Source of the DNA: Sediminivirga luteola | GTDB lineage: Bacteria; Actinomycetota; Actinomycetes; Actinomycetales; Brevibacteriaceae | Length of the DNA: 64,000 nucleotides | Assembly (NCBI RefSeq): GCF_014639315.1 | Contig: NZ_BMFY01000004.1 | Coordinates: 62,001 to 126,000 of the forward strand | Direction: 5' to 3' | The notes under the pieces: model-generated | Databases searched by the model: none | The model's input: the letters and a program-made list of their open reading frames with translations, nothing else | Told to the model about the DNA's origin: nothing | Made by a program: the position numbers and the translations under genes | Shown here: piece after piece, positions 25,743 to 35,865 of the stretch | Layout of the letters: the number at the start of each line of letters is the position of its first letter | How positions within the stretch are numbered: the stretch's first letter is position 1

Positions 25743-26944
25743 CGGGCACCATCCGTCTCCGCCGGGCCACCCGGGACGATAGCGCCTTCCGAATCCAGCC
25801 GCACCGGGCCGCCGCGAGTGACGGACTCGATGCAGGCCAGCGCCACCGCAAGTGCCGCGCGGGCGTCATGACCGGTCGGACCGGCGGCCTCCCCGCTGCG
25901 CACGGCCTCCGCGAAGGCCACGAGTTCTGCCGTGTAGGCGTCGTGGAAGAGGTCGATGTTCTGCCGGGTCGTCTCGCTGCGCTGCCCATCCGCCGCGTAG
26001 TGGCGCATGGCCGTGGCACGGACATGGCCGGCGGTGACCATGCCGCCGGAGCCGAAGAACTCGCCGCGCACGTCATAGCCGTAGACGGCGGAGAAGCTGG
26101 CCTCGGCGGTGGCGAGCGCGCCGTTGTCGTAGCGGATGGTGACGACGGCGGTGTCCAGCAGCCCGTGGGGCTTGTAGTCCGGGGCCACCAGGGCATCGGC
26201 GAACGCGGAGACCTCCACCGGCCGCGCTCCCGGATTGAACCACGCCAGCGTGTCGAAGTCGTGGATGAGGGTCTCCAGGAAGATCACCCACGGCTTCACC
26301 GCCGAGGGGTCGGCCAGGCCGGGGTCGCGGGTGAGGGACCGCATCAGCTGCGGGACGCCGATACCGCCACCCTCGACGACACGATGGGCCGCGGCGAAGT
26401 CCGCGCTGAATCGCCGGTTGAAGCCGACCTGCAGGGGCACGCCGGCCCGGGCCGCTGCGGCGACGGCACGGTCGGCATCGGCGAGGGTGAGGGCCATGGG
26501 CTTCTCCACGAAGACGGCCTTGCCGGCTTCCGCCGCGGCAACCACGAGGTCCGTGTGGGTGAAGGCCGGGGAGGCGATCACGACGCCGTCCACCGCCGGA
26601 TCTGCCAGGATCTCGTGCGCGTCGGTATGAGCGGTGGCGCCGAACGGCGCGGCGATGCACTCGGCGGCACCGGGGCGGGGGTCGGCGACCGCTGTGAGGA
26701 CGGCGCCGGGAATACGCGTGGCGATGGTCTCGGCGTGGAAGGTGCCGATCCAGCCCGCGCCGATGAGGCCCAGCCGGACCGGGCGGGCCGGTGAGCGTCC
26801 TGCGGGGCTCGCGGACGCCGAGGACGCCGGGCCTGCCACAGCCGATGCGACCGCCTGGTCCGCTGTGACCGATGCGGCTGCCGGGGCTGCGGCGGAGGCG
26901 GCCGCCGGGCCGCTAGCTGCGCCTGGGTGGGGTGTCGGGGTCAT
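25739..26944 (-). CDS. Gfo/Idh/MocA family dehydrogenase (inositol 2-dehydrogenase-like)
   Basis: The ATG at 26944 follows GGACGAAGGAG, giving 401 residues. After a 55-residue Ala/Pro-rich leader comes the NAD fold: RLGLIGAGWIGTFHAETIA, then VFVEKPMALT (catalytic Lys-Pro), GFNRRFSADF and HDFDTLAWF with the conserved Asp/His. This fits IolG-like dehydrogenases of inositol or related polyols. It is followed by a Hyi/IolE-like isomerase and preceded by a LacI regulator on the same strand, consistent with a small polyol-catabolic unit. Confidence 0.87.
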   Translation of the reverse strand: MTPTPHPGAASGPAAASAAAPAAASVTADQAVASAVAGPASSASASPAGRSPARPVRLGLIGAGWIGTFHAETIATRIPGAVLTAVADPRPGAAECIAAPFGATAHTDAHEILADPAVDGVVIASPAFTHTDLVVAAAEAGKAVFVEKPMALTLADADRAVAAAARAGVPLQVGFNRRFSADFAAAHRVVEGGGIGVPQLMRSLTRDPGLADPSAVKPWVIFLETLIHDFDTLAWFNPGARPVEVSAFADALVAPDYKPHGLLDTAVVTIRYDNGALATAEASFSAVYGYDVRGEFFGSGGMVTAGHVRATAMRHYAADGQRSETTRQNIDLFHDAYTAELVAFAEAVRSGEAAGPTGHDARAALAVALACIESVTRGGPVRLDSEGAIVPGGPAETDGAR

Positions 26945-27277
26945 GAGGCTCCTTCGTCCGGGCGGTAACGCCCGGCAGTTCCGTCGTCGTTGACAGGCAC
27001 GTCGAATTGGCACGTGCTAGTTTAGCTGCGCACTTGCAGCGCGTTATTCACGAGTGAGGGTATCAGCAGATACTAGAACGTGCTAGTTTCTATCCGAGAT
27101 CACGGGAGTTGCTGCTCGGCCTGGGTTGTGCCATGAGTGTCATCGTGACTCAGGCTCACATGCGCGTCCCGGTCATCGTGGCTCAGACCCACGGGCGCCG
27201 TCACGATCGTCGTGGTCCAAGGAACCCGGTCCACGGAATCCGTTCCTCTCGGAGGCCTGCGGTATGAGGCGCCTCGG
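26945..27277. promoter_or_regulatory. Promoter/operator region of the dehydrogenase operon
   Basis: This 333-base region holds ACGTGCTAGTTT twice (27012-27023 and 27078-27089), the second within CTAG-AACGTG-CTAG. It also has a half-palindromic GCTGCGCACTTGCAGC (27025-27040). These are plausible binding sites for the LacI regulator encoded just upstream. A separate imperfect direct repeat GTCATCGTGACTCAGG / GTCATCGTGGCTCAGA lies near 27138-27186. No gene is seen. Confidence 0.55.
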
Positions 27278-28435
27278 TCATTGCTCCGGTCCGCGGCGAG
27301 GCGGCCCGGTGCTGCCCCGGACCACCAGATGCGCCGGAACGAGATGGCCCGGCGGCCCTGGCGCGTGCCCAGCAACCGCCCTGACGGACCCGCCGTCGCG
27401 GGATTCATCGGGCATCGGCCCCTCGGCGGCGCCTCCGGACGGCCCGGCCGCCGCGTCTTCGGCGGCCTCGATCCGGCGGTGGACGGCCTCGACCGCGAGC
27501 GCGGCCATCCGCTCCGGGTCCGGGTGCACGCTGGTGAGGTCCACGAACGGCAGCCGGGCGACCGTGCTGTCGTCGAACCCGATCACGGAAACGTCCTCCG
27601 GGACGCGGAGCCCGCCGCGCACGAAGGTCTCCAGCACGCCGAACGCGCAGCGGTCGTTCACGCAGACCACCGCCGTCGGCCTGTCCGTGCGGGCGAGGAG
27701 CCGCTGGGCCGCCGCGTACCCGCCTTCCTCCGTCAGCGGGCTGGGAACGACCTCGGCGTCGCCTGTCCGTCCATGCCGGTCCATGGCGTCCTGGTATCCC
27801 GCCAACCGTTCGGCGGCATTGGGTCCCTCGTCCGGGCCGATGTACGCGATCCGCCGATGCCCCAGCCCCACCAGGTGGCCGACCGCCTGGGCGATCCCGG
27901 CGGCATTGTCCACCCGGATCCGGTCGTAGGGCTCACCGCGGGCGGGGGACGCCTCCAGTCCGCCGAGCAGGACCGTGGGGATCCCCGCCGGCAGTCCCGC
28001 GATGGTGCCGGCACCGGCCTCGGCGGCGAGCACGATGAGTCCCTCGATGCGCTGTCTCATCAGTTCACCGAGTGCCACCTCCTGCGAACGCGTGCGGCCC
28101 ATGGTGCTGAGCACCAGGCGGTATCCCAGCCGGCCGGCCTGCTCGTAGAGCGCATCGACCAGGTCCACCTCAAAGGGCTGCCGCATGGTGAACAGGACTC
28201 CCAGCTGCCCGCTCCTGCTGCGGCGCAGCAGCCGCGCGGACTCGTCCGGGTGGTAGCCGAGCTCGCGGGCAGCATCCAGCACCCGCCGGCGCGTGCTGTC
28301 ACTGGCACCGTCGGCGTCGCGCAGCACGATGGAGACCAGCTGACGGGAAACGCCCACCCGATCGGCGATGTCCTGCATGGTGGGGCGACGCTGCCGAGGA
28401 CGCGGCGGTACTGCTGCACTCATGCGGTCCATCAT
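27278..28435 (-). CDS. LacI family transcriptional regulator
   Basis: The LacI helix-turn-helix is at the N-terminus (TMQDIADRVGVSRQLVSIVL, then a hinge with LGYHPDESARLL), followed by a periplasmic-binding-protein-like sensor with GQLGVLFTMRQ, RIAYIGPDEGPNAAERLAGY and VSVIGFDDSTVARL. Starts at 28435, 28432 or 28423 are all possible, and none has a strong ribosome site. The product is about 385 residues with a Gly/Pro-rich C-terminal tail. It probably controls the downstream dehydrogenase-isomerase operon. Confidence 0.88.
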   Translation of the reverse strand: MMDRMSAAVPPRPRQRRPTMQDIADRVGVSRQLVSIVLRDADGASDSTRRRVLDAARELGYHPDESARLLRRSRSGQLGVLFTMRQPFEVDLVDALYEQAGRLGYRLVLSTMGRTRSQEVALGELMRQRIEGLIVLAAEAGAGTIAGLPAGIPTVLLGGLEASPARGEPYDRIRVDNAAGIAQAVGHLVGLGHRRIAYIGPDEGPNAAERLAGYQDAMDRHGRTGDAEVVPSPLTEEGGYAAAQRLLARTDRPTAVVCVNDRCAFGVLETFVRGGLRVPEDVSVIGFDDSTVARLPFVDLTSVHPDPERMAALAVEAVHRRIEAAEDAAAGPSGGAAEGPMPDESRDGGSVRAVAGHAPGPPGHLVPAHLVVRGSTGPPRRGPEQ

Positions 28436-28652
28436 GTCCGGCGGCGAGGTGCTTTGACCAGGCGCTCTGACCGTGGCGGTGCACGTGGCACGGTCGTGCC
28501 CGGCGTTACGCCCGCGCTCTGGCAGCCCGGTCGTGATCCTTGTTATGCGCCGCGCCGCTGCTGGCGGCTCACCGCCGGCACGCACGCCCTGAGGGAACGG
28601 GTCGGCGGGGCGGCGCCTGACCGCGCCACCGCCGGCGTGCAGAATAGTGGGC

Positions 28653-29681
28653 ATGCCGAATCCTGATCTCGACCGGGAACGCAGCCTCGCCGGGCTCTCC
28701 CCGCGCCGCGCCGCCGCCGAGGACGCCAGCTCGCCGTTCTGGGAGTTCGACCGGGATTCGTGGTCAAAGCTCGCCAGCTCCATGCCGCTTCCGCTCACTG
28801 ACGCGGACCTGGAGCGCATCCGCGGCCTGGGCGAGCGGATCGACCTGCAGGAAGTGGAGACCATCTACCTGTCGCTGTCCCGGCTGCTGAACCTGCACGT
28901 GGCCGCCCGGGGCCAGATGCACCGCATGACGCGGAAGTTCTTCGAGCCGCTGGAGGAGAACGAGGTCGTCCCGGTGCCGGACCGCACGCCGTTCGTCATC
29001 GGCGTGGCCGGCTCGGTGGCGGTGGGCAAGTCCACGACGGCACGGGTGCTGCGGGAGCTGCTCTCCCGCTGGCCGGACACCCCCCGGGTGGAACTGCTCA
29101 CCACGGACGGCTTCCTGTACCCCAATGCGGAACTCGCGCGGCGCGGCATCTCCGACCGCAAGGGCTTCCCGGAGTCCTATGACCGGCGGGCGCTGCTACG
29201 GTTCGTCTCCGCGGTGAAGTCCGGGGCGCAGGAGGTGCGCGCGCCGGTCTATTCGCATCTGACCTACGACATCGTCCCCGGCGCGGAGGTCGTCGTGCGC
29301 AGCCCCGATGTGCTCATCGTAGAGGGCCTCAATGTGCTGCAGCCGGCCCGGCCCCGCTCGGACGGGCGGTTCGGCGTCTCCGTGAGCGACTACTTCGACT
29401 TCTCCATCTACGTGGACGCGCGCACCAGCGACATCCGGGACTGGTACATCGACCGGTTCATGAAGCTCAAGACCGGCGCCTTCGCCAATCCGGAGTCGTA
29501 CTTCCACCGGTACTCCAAGCTGAACGAGGACGAGGCGCGTACGCTCGCCGGCGAGATCTGGGACAACATCAACGGCCCGAACCTGCGGGAGAACGTGCTG
29601 CCCTCACGCGGCCGCGCGGACCTCATCCTGCGCAAATCCGCGGATCACGCCACCCGCCGCATCATGCTGCGCAAGCTCTAG
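28653..29681 (+). CDS. coaA: Pantothenate kinase, type I
   Basis: The 342-residue CoaA catalyses the first step of coenzyme A synthesis. The P-loop GSVAVGKST is at 120-128. [56 protein letters not shown] and [11 protein letters not shown] are type I signatures. An in-frame GTG lies six bases upstream as an alternative start. In many actinobacteria coaA sits between glmM and glmS. Here both neighbours are displaced. Confidence 0.95.
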   Translation: MPNPDLDRERSLAGLSPRRAAAEDASSPFWEFDRDSWSKLASSMPLPLTDADLERIRGLGERIDLQEVETIYLSLSRLLNLHVAARGQMHRMTRKFFEPLEENEVVPVPDRTPFVIGVAGSVAVGKSTTARVLRELLSRWPDTPRVELLTTDGFLYPNAELARRGISDRKGFPESYDRRALLRFVSAVKSGAQEVRAPVYSHLTYDIVPGAEVVVRSPDVLIVEGLNVLQPARPRSDGRFGVSVSDYFDFSIYVDARTSDIRDWYIDRFMKLKTGAFANPESYFHRYSKLNEDEARTLAGEIWDNINGPNLRENVLPSRGRADLILRKSADHATRRIMLRKL

Positions 29682-29692
29682 CCGCGTCCGCC

Positions 29693-30364
29693 TCAGGCCT
29701 GGGCGGTCACGAACCGCGCGACCGCCGCGAGGACCTGCTCGTCGACGCCGTGGCCCAGCGCTTCGGACCGTTCTTCGGTGAGGGCCGTATGCCCGGCCAT
29801 CCATTGCCTGATGCGTTCCTCGTCGGCTTCCGTGAACAGCGGGTCCATCGCGCCGTGCCCCCACAGCGCGGGCACCTGCCGCGCGGCCAGCGCCTCATCC
29901 CCCGGCATCGGCGCCGGGAAGGGCGCACCGGAGAGCTGGACCACCCAGTCGAGGGCCAGCGGGTTGCGCCGCAGCAGGTGCAGGGCGAGCATGGCGCCCT
30001 GGGAGAAGCCGATGGCGCCGATGACGCGGCCGGGAACGCTCTGCCGCCACGCCTCGACCGCGGTGGCGGACTCGTCGAGCATGCCGATGTCCGACGGGTC
30101 GATGGGTGGCGGGGCCAGCCATGCGTAACCGGCACCGGAGGCGAAGATCCCCCGCAGCGAGGCGTAGACGAACCGTCCGGGCAGCGAGGGCGTCAGGCCG
30201 AGCAGATCGTCCTCGTTGCTGCCCAGACCGTGGAGCAGCAGCACGATCCGGCTGTCCTGTCCGGGCGGATGCGGGAACCAGCGCACCGCGGCCGGGTCGA
30301 TCCCGGCCGGGCCGGTGCCCAGTCGCGTCACGGGCGGGAAACCGTAGGGGTTCGGAGTGCTCAT
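29693..30364 (-). CDS. Alpha/beta hydrolase, phospholipase/carboxylesterase family
   Basis: The 223-residue enzyme has the esterase triad setting: VLLLHGLGSNEDDLLGL (oxyanion region), the nucleophile elbow GFSQGAMLALHLL, ALWGHGAMDPLFTEAD (Asp) and a C-terminal ALGHGVDEQ (His). It belongs to the YpfH/PLP-carboxylesterase group and probably hydrolyses short acyl esters in the cytoplasm. TAGGCT lies eight bases before the ATG. Confidence 0.88.
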   Translation of the reverse strand: MSTPNPYGFPPVTRLGTGPAGIDPAAVRWFPHPPGQDSRIVLLLHGLGSNEDDLLGLTPSLPGRFVYASLRGIFASGAGYAWLAPPPIDPSDIGMLDESATAVEAWRQSVPGRVIGAIGFSQGAMLALHLLRRNPLALDWVVQLSGAPFPAPMPGDEALAARQVPALWGHGAMDPLFTEADEERIRQWMAGHTALTEERSEALGHGVDEQVLAAVARFVTAQA

Positions 30365-30454
30365 ACCCGATGAGCCTACTCAAGGCCCGCTGTGCCGTGC
30401 TCGCGTCACGGCGACCGGCATGCGAGAGAACGCCGTGCTCCCTGGCAGCTTGAT

Positions 30455-31642
30455 CTACCCTGCCCGGGACGGCAAGGCGCCTGCCGCGTCCCGCCAGCGC
30501 AGCGCCAGGTGCAGCTCAGCGAGCTGCCGGGCGTCCAGCGGATTCGCGCCGGTGAGTTCCTCGATCCGGCGTATCCGGTAGGCGATGGTGTTCACGTGGA
30601 CGAACAGTGCCCGGGCGGCGGCCGACTGCGACAAACCGTGATCCAGCAGCGCCCGGAGGGTTTCCACCAGGTGCCGATGCCCGTCCAAGGGTTTCAACCG
30701 CCTGGCGATCCGGTCAGCCAGCCTCGGCCGGTCCGCGAGCAGCACCTCCACCAGGACATCCTGATACCGGGTCACCGGGGCCAGTGCGAAGTTCACGCTG
30801 GCCTGCGCCGCCGCACGCGCCTCGCTGATCGACTGCGCCGCCTGCCCGAGCTCCGCGGCGATCTCGCCGATACCGGCCACCCACCCGCCGTCGGCGTCCA
30901 CCAGCCCCGGTGCGGCAGACAGCTGCGCGGCCGCGTCGACCTCCTCGCTGCGCGGGGACATCAGCAGGACGCTCATACCGTGCACATCGCCCACCAGGAC
31001 GGGCGCGGTCGAGTGTGGCCTCAGCGCCTCCCGGAGCCGACGCCGCAACCGCTGCAGTTCCACCGCGTCCAGGTTCGGCGCGGCGATGGCCACCGCAAGC
31101 TGCGGATGCCGCGGGTCCAGCCCGAGGTCCCGGGCGTCCGCTTCCAGCTCCGACAGCGGGCGGCCGAGGGAGAGCTGCTGGAGGAACTGGTCCTCGCGCC
31201 GGCGACGCGCATCCTCGATGGTCGCCGATGTCTCCCGGTAGGAGTTGATCATGTGGTCGGTGAGGAGATCGAAACTGCTGATCACCAGATCGACGTGCGC
31301 ACTACGGACTTCGCCCGGCCAGTCCGCTGAACGCGCCATCACATCCATCAGGATGGTCCGCTCGGTGGAACGATAAGCCTGCGCGACGGATTCCAGCGGT
31401 ACCCCGAGGGCCGCGCGTCGCGCCCCCAGGTGCCGCGCTTCGCCGAGTTCGTCGAAGGTCGGCGGGCTTCCCCGCCGTGCCACGCGGATCGCCAGGCGGA
31501 CGTTCTCCCGCACCGAGGGCGCGAGCTCGTCCAGCTGCATGCGGTCCGCCGAATACCCCGGATAGCGATTCCAGATGGACTCCACCGCCTGCGCGGCCAG
31601 GGCATCCTCGTCCGGCTCATAGGGCGATATTTGTGAGGTCAT
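30455..31642 (-). CDS. PucR/CdaR-type transcriptional regulator
   Basis: The 395-residue protein ends in the PucR HTH (LLDHGLSQSAAARALFVHVN, then TIAYRIRRIEELTGANP), with a GGDEF-like middle (VAVAIAAPNLDAVELQRLRR) and an N-terminal helical domain. TACTCT lies six bases before the ATG at 31642, implying a leaderless mRNA. It is divergent from the catabolic operon starting at 31714, 71 bases away, which it probably activates. Confidence 0.87.
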   Translation of the reverse strand: MTSQISPYEPDEDALAAQAVESIWNRYPGYSADRMQLDELAPSVRENVRLAIRVARRGSPPTFDELGEARHLGARRAALGVPLESVAQAYRSTERTILMDVMARSADWPGEVRSAHVDLVISSFDLLTDHMINSYRETSATIEDARRRREDQFLQQLSLGRPLSELEADARDLGLDPRHPQLAVAIAAPNLDAVELQRLRRRLREALRPHSTAPVLVGDVHGMSVLLMSPRSEEVDAAAQLSAAPGLVDADGGWVAGIGEIAAELGQAAQSISEARAAAQASVNFALAPVTRYQDVLVEVLLADRPRLADRIARRLKPLDGHRHLVETLRALLDHGLSQSAAARALFVHVNTIAYRIRRIEELTGANPLDARQLAELHLALRWRDAAGALPSRAG

Positions 31643-31713
31643 CACAATAGAGTAGCCCGATGATCGGAAAAGCTCCGGTGTTTCTTGGGTTGATTCCCTG
31701 AGACAGTGGAGTC

Positions 31714-33177
31714 ATGACAGCCGAGGAAGGCGCCGACACCGTCGTCGCGCACCAGACGGCCCACCAGGCCGGACCCGACGTCGACGTCGTGGTCGCCGGC
31801 GGCGGCATGGCCGGATTGACCGCAGCCGCCACCGCGGCCAGCCACGGGGCCACGGTCCTGTTAGCGGAGGCCGGTGAGAAGCCCGGCGGCGCGGCATGGT
31901 GGTCGAACGGGCTCTTCTGGACCGCACGCGACCTGCAGACCTACCGCCGGCACATCCCCGACGGGAACCCGGTCATCGCGGAACGGATCATCGCCGGCAT
32001 GGATGATGCCCTGGAACAGATCCGCGCGCTCGGGGTGCCCATCTCCGCGCACCGGACCGACCCGGTGATGGCCATAGGTGCCGGTCATGCCATCGACATC
32101 CGCGCGCTGATCCAGGAACAGGAAGCACGCCTGCGCCGGCACGGCGGCCGCATCGTCACCGGTGCGCGAGTGACCGGCGCCGCGTTACGGGAGGGAGCCG
32201 TGGACGTGCGCATCTCCTCAGGTGGATCCGAGCAGCGCGTGCGGTCCTGGGCACTGGTTCTGGCCACCGGAGGCCATCCCAGCAGCTGGCCGGCTTCCAG
32301 CGACCTCGCCGACCAGCCTGTCCCCGGCGTGGCCCGCCGGTGCCTGCTGCACAGCCGCGGGGACGGACTGAGAGCGGGGCGCGAGCTTGGCGCCGACACG
32401 GCAGGTCCCCCTGAAGGCGTTTACGGCCATCTGGTCCCGGCGCCATTGGCGGAGGACTGGACACCGGCGTCGTTCGTCCGGCTCTCGCAGTACTACTCCG
32501 ACGCTGCCGTGGCTCTGGACCTCCGGGGACGCCGCTTCGCAGACGAAACCCTCGGTGACGAAGTCCTCAATCAGGCACTGCTGGACCACACCGAGACCGC
32601 GCGGGCCTCCGGCGACGCCGACGCGGGCACCACCACGCCGCCCTTGGCCGTGTTGCTCTTCGACGACCGGGTACGGCGCAGCCGGGCAACCGAGGAGTCC
32701 TATCCCGGGCTGGGTCCCCTGGACCGTTTCGCCGCCGCGGTCGATGCTGGAGGCGCCAATCTCACCGCCGAGGACGTCCCCGGCCTCGTGTACGGCCTGG
32801 CCGCCCTCGGTGTGGACACCGGAACGGCGAGGACCACCGTGGAGCGCTACCGGGAGGCGATCGCATCCCGGAGCGGCATTGCAGACGGCGTGCCCGTCAC
32901 TGCCGAGGCCGACCCGTTGACCGAGGCGCCCTTCCATGCACTTCTCGTTCAGCCCTCGGTGACCATGACCTTCCACGGTGTCCGGACGGACGAGCGCTTC
33001 CGTGTCCTCGACCGCGGCGGGCGGCCCGTCCCCGGGGTCTTCGCCGCCGGTGCCGACGCAGGCGGCCTCCAAGGACGGCGGTATGCCGGCGGATTGGCTC
33101 CCTCTTTCATAGGAGGGCGCACAGCAGGTCTGGAAGCCGCCCGGCTCGCCGCCTCAGCACAGGGGACGCGACGATGA
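31714..33177 (+). CDS. FAD-dependent dehydrogenase, fumarate reductase/ketosteroid dehydrogenase superfamily
   Basis: The 487-residue flavoprotein has the dinucleotide motif DVVVAGGGMAGLTAAATAAS, PGGAAWWSNGLFW, and a C-terminal FAD segment GVFAAGADAGGLQGRRYAGG. The superfamily holds fumarate reductases and 3-ketosteroid and cyclic-ketone dehydrogenases. The start follows GTGGAG. It overlaps the next, similar flavoprotein by four bases, so the two are likely made together and may act on successive C-C desaturations. The substrate is unknown. Confidence 0.85.
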   Translation: MTAEEGADTVVAHQTAHQAGPDVDVVVAGGGMAGLTAAATAASHGATVLLAEAGEKPGGAAWWSNGLFWTARDLQTYRRHIPDGNPVIAERIIAGMDDALEQIRALGVPISAHRTDPVMAIGAGHAIDIRALIQEQEARLRRHGGRIVTGARVTGAALREGAVDVRISSGGSEQRVRSWALVLATGGHPSSWPASSDLADQPVPGVARRCLLHSRGDGLRAGRELGADTAGPPEGVYGHLVPAPLAEDWTPASFVRLSQYYSDAAVALDLRGRRFADETLGDEVLNQALLDHTETARASGDADAGTTTPPLAVLLFDDRVRRSRATEESYPGLGPLDRFAAAVDAGGANLTAEDVPGLVYGLAALGVDTGTARTTVERYREAIASRSGIADGVPVTAEADPLTEAPFHALLVQPSVTMTFHGVRTDERFRVLDRGGRPVPGVFAAGADAGGLQGRRYAGGLAPSFIGGRTAGLEAARLAASAQGTRR

Positions 33178-34736
33178 GCGCCGTACACGACACCGCCGAC
33201 GTCGTCGTCATCGGAGGCGGCGGAGCCGGGCTCACCGCCGCAGCTCATGCCGCCGCCGAGGGCGCCAGCGTAATCGTCCTGGAGAAAGCACCTCACCCGG
33301 GCGGCAGCACGGGGCTATCGGTCGGCTCGTTCTCCGCGGCACGGACGACATACCAGCGCCGCGCCGGAGTAGAGGACACGGTGGCGGACTTCATCGCGGA
33401 CATGGCGACGGCCAACGGAGACCTGGAATCCCGCGAGAACACCGAGTTGCGCGAACTGCTCGCCCGCGACTCCGGACCGGCATTCGAATGGCTCGCCGCC
33501 TTGGGCATCGGTTTCCTTGGTCCCACTCCCGAGCCGCCGTTCCGTCTGCCGCGGATGCACAATGTCATGCCCCACTCCGGGGTGTACATCACGGCGCTGC
33601 TGCGTGAATGCCGACGACGCGGGGTGCAGATCGTCCTGAACGCTCGGGTCGATGCGCTCCTCACCGGTGAGGAGGGAGAGGTCCTGGGCGCCCGTGCCTC
33701 AGGCCGGCGCTATAGCGCCCGTCGGGGAGTCATCCTCGCCACCGGCGACTACTCAGCCGCCGCGGACCTGAAAGCCCGGTTCGTGCACCCCGATGCCGCC
33801 GCGGTACCGCCGATCAACACCGCAGCCACCGGAGACGGCCATCGGCTCGGTACCGCCGCCGGCGGCCAGCTCACGCAGATGGACCGGCTCGCCGAGGGGC
33901 TTCGCTTCACCCCGCTACCGCGTTCGGGGCTGGTCGCGCGGCTACCCGCATCACGGGCGACGAGCGGACTCCTGGCGTGGGGCGCCCGGCAGGCACCGCG
34001 AGTCACCGCCCGGGTCGCCCGCGGAGCGCTCACCAGCTGGATGGCGCCCAGCGCCGCGATGATCGACCACGGTGCGATCCTGGTGAGCCGGCACGGCCGC
34101 AGACTGGCCGACGAGAGCGTCGAGAGCGCCCAGGCACGCGCGACGGCACGTAGTGGAGGGCCTGCGTACTTGGTGTTCGATCACGCGGTGGCCCAGCTGT
34201 TCTCCGGGTGGCCGCACCCGGTCTCCACCTTTCCCGGCGTGGCTTACGCCTATGTGCCCGACTACCGCCGGTTGCGACCGGACGTGTACCACGAGGCGCC
34301 CAGCCTCCACGGCCTGGCCGCACGCATCGGCGCCGAGGCGGACGTCCTCGGTGACACGGTCCAGCGCTGGAACAGTGCTGTCGCCGGCGGCCAGGACCTC
34401 GAGTTCGGACGCAAGCCGCCCCGGCGCGGCATCGACCAGCCCCCGTACTACGCGCTGGGTCCGCTGCACCCCTTCGTCACCCTGGCCGACGGCGGCCTCA
34501 CGGTGGATCCGGACCTGCGGGTGCTACGTCCGGACGGCTCCGCGATCCCGGGCCTGCGGGCGGCGGGATCCGCCGGACAGGGCGGTCTTCAACTCGTCAA
34601 CCACGGCCTGCACATCGCCTGGGCCGTGGTCTCCGGCCGGCGCGCCGGAACACTGAGCGCACGTGACCCCGCCCGCGATGCGCCGCTGCCCTTGACCGAA
34701 CCGCCGTCAGCGCTGCCGCAATCGCCGAACAGCTGA
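33174..34736 (+). CDS. FAD-binding oxidoreductase, fumarate reductase/ketosteroid dehydrogenase superfamily
   Basis: The 520-residue protein opens with DVVVIGGGGAGLTAAAHAAA and PGGSTGLSVGSFSA and ends with the superfamily C-terminus GLRAAGSAGQGGLQLVNHGL. Residues around MHNVMPHSGVYITALL and the ADESVESA segment line the usual active-site region. It is homologous to, but clearly different from, the flavoprotein encoded upstream. The second gene of the PucR-linked catabolic operon. Confidence 0.85.
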   Translation: MSAVHDTADVVVIGGGGAGLTAAAHAAAEGASVIVLEKAPHPGGSTGLSVGSFSAARTTYQRRAGVEDTVADFIADMATANGDLESRENTELRELLARDSGPAFEWLAALGIGFLGPTPEPPFRLPRMHNVMPHSGVYITALLRECRRRGVQIVLNARVDALLTGEEGEVLGARASGRRYSARRGVILATGDYSAAADLKARFVHPDAAAVPPINTAATGDGHRLGTAAGGQLTQMDRLAEGLRFTPLPRSGLVARLPASRATSGLLAWGARQAPRVTARVARGALTSWMAPSAAMIDHGAILVSRHGRRLADESVESAQARATARSGGPAYLVFDHAVAQLFSGWPHPVSTFPGVAYAYVPDYRRLRPDVYHEAPSLHGLAARIGAEADVLGDTVQRWNSAVAGGQDLEFGRKPPRRGIDQPPYYALGPLHPFVTLADGGLTVDPDLRVLRPDGSAIPGLRAAGSAGQGGLQLVNHGLHIAWAVVSGRRAGTLSARDPARDAPLPLTEPPSALPQSPNS

Positions 34737-34767
34737 GAAAGCCCTACCTCATCACCTAAGGAGCACA

Positions 34768-35784
34768 ATGCAGAACGTCACTGAGCTGATGGACCGGCTC
34801 ACCGCCCCGAGCGACGCCCTCATCGAGGATATGGCCCGCCTGGACGGCGATCTCATCGTCTTGGGCGTCGGCGGCAAGGTCGGGCCGACCCTCGCGATCC
34901 GCGCCGCACGCGCGGTTCAGGCCGCCGGGACCGGGGCCACCGTGTACGGTGCCGCGAGGTTCAGCGACCGCAGCGTCGCCGACACCCTGGAACGCGCCGG
35001 TGTCGTCCCGGTGACGGCGGACCTCACCGACGACGCGCAGATTGACGGCTTGCCCGACGCCAGGAACGTCGTGTTCATGGCCGGTCACAAGTTCGGCACC
35101 ACCGGAAACGAGCACCACACCTGGATGATGAATTCGTACCTCCCGGGACGCATCGCCCAACGGTATCCAGCTGCGCGGACGGTGGCGTTCTCCACCCTTC
35201 TGATCTACCCGATGGCGCCGGTCGTCGAAGGCGGATCGAGGGAAAGCGACCCGCCGGGACCTCACGGCGAATACGCGGCCTCCTGCGTGGGCCGCGAACG
35301 CGTCTACGAGCACTTCGCCCGCGAGAACGGCACCCCGCTGGCGCTGTTCCGCCTCGGCTATGCGATCGAGACCCGTTACGGCGTCCTCGCCGAGATCGCC
35401 CAGGCGGTGAAGGACGGCACCCCCATCGACCTCTCGATGGGGCACGCCAGCGTGATCTGGCAGGGCGACGCAGCCGAGTACGCCCTGCGCTCGCTGCATC
35501 TGGCCGATACGCCACCCGTGGCGATCAACGCGACGGGACCTGAGCTGGTCTCCGTGCGCTGGCTGGCTCACCGCTTCGCCGAGCGGCTGGGACGCGAACC
35601 GGTGTTCGCCGGAGTCGAACAGCCCACCAGCTACGTGCTGGACGGCTCCGCGGCACACGAGGCTTTCGGCTATCCGCACACCACCCTGCCGCAGATGATC
35701 GACTGGGTGGCCGACTGGGTCGCCGCCGATGCCGGTTCGATCGGCAAGCCCACCAAGTTCCAGGAGCGCGGCGGGAAGTTCTGA
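34768..35784 (+). CDS. NAD-dependent epimerase/dehydratase (extended SDR)
   Basis: The 338-residue protein has the extended-SDR nucleotide loop LIVLGVGGKVGPTLAIRAAR, NVVFMAGHKFGTTG, FSTLLIYP and a late RFGFP-like region. The expected Tyr-x3-Lys appears as YAASC, so the catalytic lysine is missing. It may bind NAD without classical epimerase chemistry. The start follows AAGGAG. It is the third gene of the catabolic cluster, 31 bases after the second flavoprotein. Confidence 0.78.
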   Translation: MQNVTELMDRLTAPSDALIEDMARLDGDLIVLGVGGKVGPTLAIRAARAVQAAGTGATVYGAARFSDRSVADTLERAGVVPVTADLTDDAQIDGLPDARNVVFMAGHKFGTTGNEHHTWMMNSYLPGRIAQRYPAARTVAFSTLLIYPMAPVVEGGSRESDPPGPHGEYAASCVGRERVYEHFARENGTPLALFRLGYAIETRYGVLAEIAQAVKDGTPIDLSMGHASVIWQGDAAEYALRSLHLADTPPVAINATGPELVSVRWLAHRFAERLGREPVFAGVEQPTSYVLDGSAAHEAFGYPHTTLPQMIDWVADWVAADAGSIGKPTKFQERGGKF

Positions 35785-35865
35785 CCCCCGCGTCCCCAGT
35801 TCACCGGTACGAACGCACCCTGCGGCGTCCGGCATGAAGTCCCGCGTCTCAAGGAGGAGCGCATC

